A DNA stretch of 20,529 bases, taken from positions 1-20,529 of the forward strand of contig DATADX010000065.1 in the NCBI GenBank assembly GCA_036258315.1. Direction: 5' to 3'. The stretch comes from DASSYK01 sp036258315 (GTDB lineage Bacteria; Actinomycetota; Thermoleophilia; Solirubrobacterales; 70-9). Each line of letters begins with the position of its first letter. Positions within the stretch are counted from its first letter, which is position 1. The notes beneath the pieces were generated by a model, which was not told the origin of the DNA, made no database searches, and saw only the letters and a list, made by a program, of their open reading frames with translations. Made by a program: the position numbers and the translations under genes. Shown here piece after piece: positions 6,270 through 13,786 of this stretch.

Positions 6270-7847
6270 CTATTTCTTCTTCGAGCTCGAGCCGCGCTTG
6301 GGGGCCCGCGCCGGCTTCTTCGCCGGCTTCTTCACCGGGGCGACCGCCGTCGGAGCGGGGGGAGCCTGAGTCTCCTGGACGCCCGTCGTCGTGCCGGTCC
6401 CGCAGGCGGCGTCGGCGACGCCGTCGCCGTTGGCATCGCAACCGGTCGCGATCCCGGTCGTCACCGGGGCGCCCACGGCGCCCGACCCGCTGCCGTCGGT
6501 GTTCGCGATCGCGTCGTGCTTGTGCTTCTTCGGCTTGACGGGAAGGACGCCGCCGCTCTCCGGCTCGGTGACCTCCTCCTCGACGGGGACGGGCTCGACG
6601 GGCACCTCATCCACGGGGGTCTCGACCGGAGCGGTCGGCTCCTCAGCCGGGACCGGCGCCGGCACGGCCTGGATCGAAGCGGGGGCCTTCATCTCCGGCT
6701 GCGGCAGCGGCGCGGCCTGCTTGGTGACGACCTGCTGCTTGTTCGGCGCCGGGTCCTTCTCGCTGACGTGCTTGATCTCGGCGGCTCCGGCGGTGAGCAG
6801 CGCGGCAGTCGCAAGGCCGGCGGCCGCCTTCGTGCCGATCGCGGCGCCGACCGCGCCCGCGGCGCCGGCGCCCGCAGCGCCCGCGCCGCCAGCAGCAGCG
6901 GCTCCGCCGGCGACAGCAGCGGCGCCCGTCGCGGCGCTGCCTCCTGCCGCTCCGGCTCCGGCCGCGGCCGCGCCTGCGCCCGCGGCGCCGGTGCCTCCGG
7001 CGGCGCCCGCGCCCGCGCCGCCGCCGCCGGCGAAGATTCCGCTCAGCTTGCCGATCAGGACAGCCTTCAGCGCCAGCAGGGGGCCCGCCGGGAATATCGC
7101 CGCGAGCACCTTCGAGTCGGTGCGCAGCTGCTTGCGGAACTTCTCGCACTGCTCGCACGCCTTCACGTGGCGTCGGCCTGCGCCGTCGAGCTTCGCCAGT
7201 CCCTCCGCGGCCTCGGCGAGCTGCACGCGCACCTCGTCGCAGGTCAGCAGCCGGGCCTGGCTCGACTCGGCGAGCGCGATCCGCGCCCGCACGAGCAGCG
7301 ACTTGATGCCCGGCACGGTCGTGTCCATCGCCTGGGCGATCTCCTCATAGCTCATCGCGTCGATCTCCCGAAGCAACAGAGCCGAGCGCTGGGTCTCGGG
7401 CAGGTGGGAGACGTCCTCGAGAAGGCTGCGGAACTCCTCGCGGCTCTGCACCCGCTCGAGCGTGGTGACGCCGTTCATGTGCGGCATCGTGTCCATCGTC
7501 TCCTGGCAGTCCGCGGTCGGCTTGCGAAGGTGGTTGAGGCAGCGGTTCCGGGCGATCCGGTAGAGCCAGGGGCGGACCGCGATCTCCCGCTCGTCGGCGA
7601 CCATCGCGTTGTAGGCGGCGACGAACACTTCCTGGAGCACGTCTTCCGCGTCCTCGGTCGAGCCGAGCATCTGGCGGCAGAACCCGAGCAGCCGCGCCTG
7701 GTAGCGCTCCACCAGCTGCTCGAAGGCGTGCTGATGACCGCGGCGGGTCAGGGTGACGAGGTGGGAGTCCTCCTGGAACTTGAGGAGCGGCGAACGGCGG
7801 GCGAACAGCCCGCGCGCCTGAGCGTGTGTGAGTGCGGAAGCTTCCAC
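6270..7847 (-). CDS. ECF sigma factor fused to zinc anti-sigma-like domain and long low-complexity C-terminus
   Basis: A 525-residue protein, roughly three times the size of a plain ECF sigma factor. Region 2 runs about 38-108 (QMLGSTEDAEDVLQEVF, then VRPWLYRIARNRCLNHLR) and region 4 about 140-195 (LPETQRSALLLREIDAMSYE, then GIKSLLVRAR). C203 and H227-x3-C231-x2-C234 form a ZAS/zf-HC2 motif, normally found in separate anti-sigma factors. Residues 273-335 are almost pure Ala/Gly, and 337-356 could span the membrane. A Pro/Glu/Val-rich linker follows (375-430), then a DANGDGVAD calcium-loop-like motif (471-479) between C470 and C482, and a Lys/Ala/Pro histone-like tail ending GSSSKKK. I infer a sigma factor carrying its own sensor and inhibitor. 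GTG 7847 is the chosen start; a Shine-Dalgarno sequence is not obvious. Confidence 0.85.
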   Translation of the reverse strand: MEASALTHAQARGLFARRSPLLKFQEDSHLVTLTRRGHQHAFEQLVERYQARLLGFCRQMLGSTEDAEDVLQEVFVAAYNAMVADEREIAVRPWLYRIARNRCLNHLRKPTADCQETMDTMPHMNGVTTLERVQSREEFRSLLEDVSHLPETQRSALLLREIDAMSYEEIAQAMDTTVPGIKSLLVRARIALAESSQARLLTCDEVRVQLAEAAEGLAKLDGAGRRHVKACEQCEKFRKQLRTDSKVLAAIFPAGPLLALKAVLIGKLSGIFAGGGGAGAGAAGGTGAAGAGAAAAGAGAAGGSAATGAAAVAGGAAAAGGAGAAGAGAAGAVGAAIGTKAAAGLATAALLTAGAAEIKHVSEKDPAPNKQQVVTKQAAPLPQPEMKAPASIQAVPAPVPAEEPTAPVETPVDEVPVEPVPVEEEVTEPESGGVLPVKPKKHKHDAIANTDGSGSGAVGAPVTTGIATGCDANGDGVADAACGTGTTTGVQETQAPPAPTAVAPVKKPAKKPARAPKRGSSSKKK

Positions 7848-8026
7848 GTGTGGGGTGGACAGGCCGGTTCTCCCTTACCCGAACGAACACGGTAACAGCG
7901 GGTCGGTTGCGGTGACGAAACCCTTAACCCGCGCGTTAGAAAGACGCTCCTACCCGGTTTTCCGGCCCCGGCGGACGCGCGACGCAGTCAGCGCTCGGGC
8001 CCTCGTACAGTTCCCCTGTCATCCAA

Positions 8027-8112
8027 GCCGGGGTGGCGCAGCTGGTAGACGCACGCTGACTTAAAATCGGCGGCCCTTCGGGGCGGTGTGGGTTCGAATC
8101 CCACCCCCGGCA
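8027..8112 (+). tRNA. tRNA-Leu (anticodon UAA)
   Basis: An 86-nt type II tRNA. The acceptor stem GCCGGGG (8027-8033) pairs with CCCCGGC (8105-8111), and the discriminator is A8112. The anticodon stem GCTGA/TCGGC encloses loop CTTAAAA, giving anticodon TAA (8062-8064). A long variable arm (around GGCCC-TTCG-GGGC) is followed by the T-arm GTGGG-TTCGAAT-CCCAC (8088-8104). CCA is not encoded. This is the isoacceptor that reads UUA, equivalent to Streptomyces bldA. I found no in-frame TTA codon in any protein gene of the window. Confidence 0.97.
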
Positions 8113-8124
8113 CTCCGGGCGGGA

Positions 8125-8145
8125 CCGGCTCGAGGCTTCGACCGG
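8125..8145 (+). terminator. Hairpin downstream of tRNA-Leu, possible terminator/processing site
   Basis: CCGG, bulged C, TCGA, loop GGCT, TCGA, CCGG: an 8-bp stem 12 nt after the tRNA 3' end. No T-run follows. It may stop or process the tRNA transcript before the SDR gene's own promoter. Confidence 0.4.
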
Positions 8146-8194
8146 GACGATTCCAGAACGGCGGCACGGCGGTCGCCGCCCCGGCCCGGATCGA

Positions 8195-8200
8195 TATCGT
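8195..8200 (+). promoter_or_regulatory. Candidate -10 box (TATCGT) of a leaderless transcript
   Basis: TATCGT lies 6 nt before ATG 8207, with no Shine-Dalgarno sequence in between. This matches the TANNNT spacing seen at other starts in the window. The -35 region is not recognisable. Confidence 0.45.
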
Positions 8201-8206
8201 CGCAGC

Positions 8207-8848
8207 ATGGACGTGGCCGTCGTCGGTGGGCATGGCAAGGTCTCGCAGCGCCTCCTCCGGCTGCTCGCCGAGCGTGGCGACACGGCGCGCGGCGTGATCC
8301 GCAACCCCGACCACGCCGCGGATCTCGAGGCGCTCGGCGCGGTCCCGGTCGTCTGCGACATCGAGCGCGAGGAGCTGACCGGCGCCGTGAGCGGGGCCGA
8401 TGCGGTCGTATTCGCCGCCGGGGCCGGGCCGGGCAGCGGTCCGGAGCGCAAGCGCACCGTCGACTACGCCGGAGCGGTGAAGCTGATCGAGGCCGCCAAG
8501 GCGAACGCCATCAGCCGCTACCTGATCGTCAGCACGATGGGGACGGACCGGCCCGAGAGCTGGTCGGAGGAGATGCGCCCCTACTTCACGGCGAAAGCCG
8601 AGGCCGATGCGGCGGTCGAGCGCAGCGGCCTCGACTACACGATCGTCAGGCCGGGGTACCTGACCGACACTGAGGGCACAGGGCTGGTCGAGATTGCGCC
8701 CTCACTTGACCGGACGGGCTCGATTCCCCGCGACGACGTCGCATTGGTCCTCGCCGAAGCGCTGCTCGCCGACAACACGATCGGCAAGGCCTTCGACGTG
8801 CTCGACGGCGTCACCCCGGTCGCCGACGCCGTCCGCGCGCTCCAGTAG
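8207..8848 (+). CDS. NAD(P)-binding SDR-like protein (atypical SDR, NmrA/YwnB-like)
   Basis: A 213-residue single-domain Rossmann protein. The dinucleotide loop is VAVVGGHGKVSQRLL (3-17), of GGxGxxS type, followed by a basic residue after strand 2 (GVIRNPDH, R32) that favours NADP(H). D51 (VCDIE) and the VVFAAGAGPGSG stretch (67-78) are the next cofactor contacts. RYLIVSTMGTDRP (104-116), PYFTAKAEAD (125-134) and SGLDYTIVRPGYL (140-152) are characteristic of the NAD(P)H-binding atypical SDR5-like family (PF13460). Members act as reductases, epimerases or redox sensors; no substrate can be named. The start rests on ATG 8207 with a TANNNT box 6 nt upstream. It converges with the secreted-protein pair on the minus strand, 7 nt from the next stop. 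Confidence 0.85.
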   Translation: MDVAVVGGHGKVSQRLLRLLAERGDTARGVIRNPDHAADLEALGAVPVVCDIEREELTGAVSGADAVVFAAGAGPGSGPERKRTVDYAGAVKLIEAAKANAISRYLIVSTMGTDRPESWSEEMRPYFTAKAEADAAVERSGLDYTIVRPGYLTDTEGTGLVEIAPSLDRTGSIPRDDVALVLAEALLADNTIGKAFDVLDGVTPVADAVRALQ

Positions 8849-8855
8849 GCGTCGG

Positions 8856-9278
8856 CTACTTCCGCAGCCGGGCGAACAGCGTCACCTTGAGGCTGCCGCC
8901 CTGCTTGGCGTCGGTGAAACGGAGCGTCGCCGAGATCCTGCACGAGTCGGGCCGCTTCAGCGGCAGCTTCGCCTTGCGCGTATCAGGCGCCGCCGGGAGC
9001 GTGTAGATGGTCGTCCGAGAGCCGGTCTGGTTGCCCGCGCCCTTCTGCTTCAGACAGCTGACGGTGACGCTCGCCTTGACGTCTACCTTCGGATCCGACT
9101 CGACCCTGACGCGCAGCTCGGAGGGTTTGAACGCCTTGCTGCTCGCGGCGGCGACCGGCAGGTTTCCGCCCTGGGCCGTCCCGGAGCCGATCTGGCTGCC
9201 CGGCGAGGCGGCCGCGGCCGGCGCCAGACCGAGCACGATCACGGCTGCTGCCAAGGCGATGTGGGCGGGAACGCGCAT
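8856..9278 (-). CDS. Small secreted protein, unknown function (paralogue 2 of a tandem pair)
   Basis: A 140-residue protein with a clear Sec signal peptide (MRVPAHIALAAAVIVLGL, cleavage about AAAA|SPG near residue 24). The mature part looks beta-rich, with a basic character and two cysteines (C75, C113) that could form a disulfide. No family is recognised. The C-terminal block KRPDSC...GGSLKVTLFAR corresponds to RRPDDC...AGTLTIELFAR in the gene immediately upstream, so the two are probably ancient duplicates. The ATG follows the upstream stop codon after only 2 nt, so translation is probably coupled by reinitiation; no separate Shine-Dalgarno sequence is seen. Confidence 0.75.
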   Translation of the reverse strand: MRVPAHIALAAAVIVLGLAPAAAASPGSQIGSGTAQGGNLPVAAASSKAFKPSELRVRVESDPKVDVKASVTVSCLKQKGAGNQTGSRTTIYTLPAAPDTRKAKLPLKRPDSCRISATLRFTDAKQGGSLKVTLFARLRK

Positions 9279-9280
9279 CC

Positions 9281-9676
9281 CTAGCGGGCGAACAACTCGA
9301 TCGTGAGCGTGCCGGCGGAAGCGTGGTTCGCGTAGGCGGCGATCACGTTCACGAGGCAGTCGTCCGGGCGGCGGAACCCGTGCTTGATCCTGCGCAGCCC
9401 GCCGGCGCTCGTCGTGTACGCGCCCTCGCGGACCCTGCCCTTGGCGCCACGGGCGCAGTTCGTGTCCCAGGTGACCTCGACGGGCTCGTCCGGGGCCCCT
9501 GTGACGCGCACCAGCATCGCCCGCGGCCCCACCGCGGTGCCCTTCGCGAATGCGACCGGCAGCCCGTCGTCCCGCCCGACGTCGAGCAGCTTCCCGGGCG
9601 CAGCCTGGGCGCTCGAACAGAGCACCGCGCCAAGCGCGGCAAGCGCCCCGATCGCGGTTGGCGTTCGCCGTCCCAT
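9281..9676 (-). CDS. Small secreted protein, unknown function (paralogue 1 of a tandem pair)
   Basis: A 131-residue protein with an N-terminal signal peptide (MGRRTPTAIGALAALGAVLC, predicted cleavage AQA|APG near residue 26). The Cys20 context (AVLC) does not meet the lipobox rule, so a lipoprotein is unlikely. The mature domain has two cysteines (C74, C107) spaced like those of the downstream paralogue and the shared ending RRPDDC...GTLTIELFAR. No known domain is recognised. A GAGAGGG sequence lies about 10 nt before the ATG. It follows the aldehyde dehydrogenase stop by 46 nt and precedes the second secreted protein by 2 nt, forming a probable ALDH-secreted-secreted operon on the minus strand. 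Confidence 0.75.
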   Translation of the reverse strand: MGRRTPTAIGALAALGAVLCSSAQAAPGKLLDVGRDDGLPVAFAKGTAVGPRAMLVRVTGAPDEPVEVTWDTNCARGAKGRVREGAYTTSAGGLRRIKHGFRRPDDCLVNVIAAYANHASAGTLTIELFAR

Positions 9677-9722
9677 CGCGCCAACCCTCTCACGTTCACA
9701 TTCCTTTTGCGCCAGTTCCCCT

Positions 9723-11213
<1,491 letters not shown>

Positions 11214-11220
11214 CGGCGGG

Positions 11221-11226
11221 ATCGTA
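11221..11226 (-). promoter_or_regulatory. Candidate -10 box (TACGAT) of leaderless ALDH transcript
   Basis: Reading the minus strand, TACGAT is followed by 7 nt and then ATG of the aldehyde dehydrogenase. It fits TANNNT with the transcript starting at the start codon. The -35 region is GC-rich and undistinguished. Confidence 0.45.
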
Positions 11227-11286
11227 ACCGCGTCGCCGCTCCGCGCACGAGCGGATCCGGGACTCCACGCCCGACCGACGGCTTCG

Positions 11287-11297
11287 GGACAATGTCC
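11287..11297. promoter_or_regulatory. Palindrome GGACAATGTCC at cyclase start
   Basis: Arms GGACA/TGTCC pair perfectly around one central base. It overlaps a -10-like GACAAT (11288-11293) and ends 5 nt before ATG 11303. Placed in the divergent ALDH/cyclase region, it could be an operator for the cyclase gene. Five-base arms can arise by chance. Confidence 0.3.
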
Positions 11298-11302
11298 GGT
11301 TC

Positions 11303-12994
11303 ATGGCACCTGTCGTGTTCGGACACCCGTTGACCTGGCTTTACGGCAAGCTCGGGCCGCGCTACCCGGCTGTCTTCATCGCCCTGGAGTTGCAGAGCGC
11401 CTTCGTGATCGGGATCGGGGCGGTGATCTTGATCGGCTTCTACTACGAGGCCGACCAGGACGACGTGCTCAAGGTGATCGCCTTGACCTGCGTGCTGACG
11501 GCGATCGCGATCGCGATCGTGCTCAGGCGGATCTACCGGAGGCTCGGCCCGCTGCGTCGCTGGATCGCCGGCGAGCGGGGCCCGAGCGAGACCGAGGCCG
11601 CGTGGAGCACGGCGGTGACGCTGCCCCTGGAGCTGATCCGCCGCGACGCCGGCTTCCCGGTGTTCGGGGTCGCGATCCCGGTCTCGGTCTACACGGTGAT
11701 CGAGTACGGGCTCTCCTGGCTCGCCTTCATCCCGCTGTTCGCGGGATCGCTGATCGCGCTCGGCTACTCGGCGATCCTCCACTACCTGGCGCTCGAGCTG
11801 GCGATGCGCCCGATCCTGTTCGACATCAACGCGGCCCTGCACCGGCCGGTCAAGATCAACCGCCCGGCGATCCCGCTGCGCTGGAAGCTGCTCGGGTCGC
11901 TGCCGCTGATCAACGTGATCACCGGCGTCACCGTCGCCGCGCTCACCTCCGACGGCGGCGGCGTCCAGGCGCTCAGCCTGAACGTGGTGATCGCGCTCAC
12001 CGTCGCTTTCCTGATCAGCTTCGAGCTGACCGTGCTCTTGTCGCGCTCGATCCTGCGCCCGGTCGAGGACCTCGAGGCCGCGACCGAGCGGATCCGCCAG
12101 GGCCGCTTCGACGAGCACGTGCCGGTCACCACCGCCGACGAGTTCGGCGAGCTCTCCTCGGCCTTCAACCAGATGGTCGACGGGCTGAACGAGCGCGAGC
12201 GCCTCCGCGAGGCGTTCGGGACCTACCTCGACGAGCAGGTCGCGCGCCACATCATCAGCGAGGACTACAACCCCGACGGACACGAGGTCGAGGTCTCGCT
12301 CGTGTTCTGCGACGTCCAGCAGTTCACCGAGCTGTCGGCGAAGTCGTCGGCGGCCGAGGTCGTTCAGCGCCTCAACGACCTGTTCGAGTGCATCGTCCCG
12401 ATCATCGCCCGCCACCGCGGTCACGTCGACCAGTTCATCGGCGACGGCCTGCTCGCGGTCTGGAACGCGCCCGAGCGGGTCGACGACCATGCCGACCGCG
12501 CCGTCCAGTGCGCGGTCGAGATCGCCCGCACCGTCAACTCGCGCAATCCGGGCGGGTTCGAGATCGGGATCGGCGTCAACTCGGGCCCCGTCGTGGCGGG
12601 CTCGATCGGCGGCGCCGGGCGGCTCTCGTTCAGCGTGATCGGCGACGCCGTCAACCTCTGCTCGCGGGTCGAGGCGAAGACGCGCGACACCGGCGACCCG
12701 GTCCTGATCACGGGCGCGACCCGGGCGCTCCTGTCCGAGACGATGGAGGTGGAGCCGCGCGGCGAGATGGCGGTGCGCGGCTACGCCAGGCCGATCGAGA
12801 TATACGCGCCGTTGATCCCCCAGGTGGTCGTCACGGGGGAGGGCGGCAGCGAGATCGCCGATGGGATCGCGACGACCGCCGGGGACGGCCTCGGCCGGCC
12901 CGCGCGGGCGGGCGTCGGACTCGGCAAGGCGCCCGCGAGCGGCCTCGGCCGGCCCGGCCCGGGCCGCGGCTCCGGGACGCTCCCCGGTCGCTAG
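11303..12994 (+). CDS. Membrane HAMP-class III adenylate/guanylate cyclase with altered substrate residues
   Basis: A 563-residue protein with the plan of the mycobacterial Rv1318c/Rv3645 group: about six membrane segments (roughly 23-48, 56-75, 120-140, 142-163, 197-213, 226-247), a HAMP domain (248-296, LRPVEDLEAATERIRQGRFD), then a cyclase domain (about 328-505). Metal aspartates are D337 (VFCDVQQFT) and D381 (QFIGDGLLAVW); the transition-state pair is N451 and R455 (GDAVNLCSRVE). The purine-selecting Lys of the usual DKFIGD is Gln377, and the second selecting position is Ser444 rather than Thr/Asp. The product (cAMP, cGMP or none) is therefore open. A Gly/Pro/Arg-rich tail (512-563) contains a repeated GLGRP encoded by a 16-bp DNA repeat (12887-12902 and 12941-12956). 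It starts at ATG 11303. Confidence 0.9.
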   Translation: MAPVVFGHPLTWLYGKLGPRYPAVFIALELQSAFVIGIGAVILIGFYYEADQDDVLKVIALTCVLTAIAIAIVLRRIYRRLGPLRRWIAGERGPSETEAAWSTAVTLPLELIRRDAGFPVFGVAIPVSVYTVIEYGLSWLAFIPLFAGSLIALGYSAILHYLALELAMRPILFDINAALHRPVKINRPAIPLRWKLLGSLPLINVITGVTVAALTSDGGGVQALSLNVVIALTVAFLISFELTVLLSRSILRPVEDLEAATERIRQGRFDEHVPVTTADEFGELSSAFNQMVDGLNERERLREAFGTYLDEQVARHIISEDYNPDGHEVEVSLVFCDVQQFTELSAKSSAAEVVQRLNDLFECIVPIIARHRGHVDQFIGDGLLAVWNAPERVDDHADRAVQCAVEIARTVNSRNPGGFEIGIGVNSGPVVAGSIGGAGRLSFSVIGDAVNLCSRVEAKTRDTGDPVLITGATRALLSETMEVEPRGEMAVRGYARPIEIYAPLIPQVVVTGEGGSEIADGIATTAGDGLGRPARAGVGLGKAPASGLGRPGPGRGSGTLPGR

Positions 12995-12997
12995 CGT
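12992..12997 (+). promoter_or_regulatory. Candidate -10 box (TAGCGT) overlapping the cyclase stop codon
   Basis: TAGCGT includes the TAG stop of the cyclase (12992-12994) and is followed by 7 nt and GTG 13005. The spacing matches other TANNNT boxes in this window. No Shine-Dalgarno sequence lies between box and start. Confidence 0.4.
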
Positions 12998-13004
12998 CCG
13001 CGCC

Positions 13005-13772
13005 GTGGCGACGGCAGACCCGATCGATCCTCCGAAGGCCGTATCCGGGGAGCGGCTCGACCGGCTCTACCACGGCCCGCTCGAGGAGTTCACCGCGGCC
13101 CGCAACGCGCTCGCCAAGGAGCTCGGCGGCGAGGGAGAGCGCGAGGCCGCGAACTGGGTGAAGGCGCTGCGCAAGCCGACCCGGGCGGCGTGGCTCGTCA
13201 ACCAGCTCGCCTCGAGGCGGCGCGCCGATGTCGGCCGGCTGCTCGAGCACGGGGAGGTGCTGCGCGCCCAGCAGGAGTCGCTGATCGGCGGCTCGGCCGA
13301 CAGCGTGCAGCTCCGCGAGGCCGCTCGCGCCGAGCGGAGCTCGATCGACCGCCTCGTGAAGGCGGCGGCCGGGATCGGCCGCGAGCACGACGTCGGCGCC
13401 GCGATCCTCGATCGCGTCGCGGAGACGCTCCAGGCCGCCTCGAGCGATCCGGGAGTGGCCGACGCGATCAAGGTCGGGCGGCTGACGCGGGAGCAGCGCT
13501 CCACCTCGCTCGGCCTGATCGGATCCGCCGGGTCGCCGCCGACGAGCAAGCCGAAGCGGGCCGACGACGCGGCCGAGCGCCGCGCCCGCAGCGAGGCAGC
13601 GAAGCAGCGCCGCGCCGCCGAGCGCGCCGCGACGGCCGCCGAGCGCCGGCTCGCCCGCGAGCGGGCGGCCGTGGAGCGCGCCCGCGAGGAGCTCGGCGAG
13701 CACAGGTCGCGGCTCAGCGAGGCGAAGCGCGAGCTCGCGGCCGCGCAGCGTGCGCTCAAGAAGATCCGCTGA
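13005..13772 (+). CDS. Conserved actinobacterial helical/coiled-coil protein, unknown function
   Basis: A 255-residue protein from GTG 13005. A longer frame reaching back to 12861 would overlap the cyclase gene and adds low-complexity sequence, so the later start is preferred; it also has a TANNNT box 7 nt upstream. The N-terminal part (20-70) contains LYHGPLEEFTAARNALAKEL and VKALRKPTRAAWLVNQLA, a signature I recognise from uncharacterised actinobacterial proteins. The middle is helical. The C-terminus (about 180-255) is a highly charged Ala/Arg/Glu coiled coil ending ALKKIR. There are no catalytic motifs, cysteines or membrane segments. It could be a nucleoid- or envelope-associated structural protein, but function is not known. 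The IlvG-like gene follows after 14 nt. Confidence 0.8.
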   Translation: MATADPIDPPKAVSGERLDRLYHGPLEEFTAARNALAKELGGEGEREAANWVKALRKPTRAAWLVNQLASRRRADVGRLLEHGEVLRAQQESLIGGSADSVQLREAARAERSSIDRLVKAAAGIGREHDVGAAILDRVAETLQAASSDPGVADAIKVGRLTREQRSTSLGLIGSAGSPPTSKPKRADDAAERRARSEAAKQRRAAERAATAAERRLARERAAVERAREELGEHRSRLSEAKRELAAAQRALKKIR

Positions 13773-13774
13773 GC

Positions 13775-13780
13775 TAGGCT
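13775..13780 (+). promoter_or_regulatory. Candidate -10 box (TAGGCT) of a leaderless transcript
   Basis: TAGGCT begins 3 nt after the coiled-coil gene's stop and lies 6 nt before GTG 13787. There is no Shine-Dalgarno sequence. It matches the TANNNT spacing seen at other starts here. Confidence 0.45.
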
Positions 13781-13786
13781 CGCTTC

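Noticed and set aside
6840..7035. Repetitive GCC/GCG-rich tract resembling a tandem repeat
   Set aside because: It is simply the coding sequence of the Ala/Gly block of the sigma factor; no fixed repeat unit.
6516..7895. Plus-strand frame of 459 codons opposite the sigma factor
   Set aside because: It reads the antisense of the Ala/Gly-rich tail and has no motif; the minus strand shows sigma regions 2 and 4.
12861..13004. Upstream start extending the coiled-coil protein into the cyclase gene
   Set aside because: The extension is low-complexity Arg/Pro/Ala and overlaps the cyclase coding frame by 134 nt; GTG 13005 has a better context.
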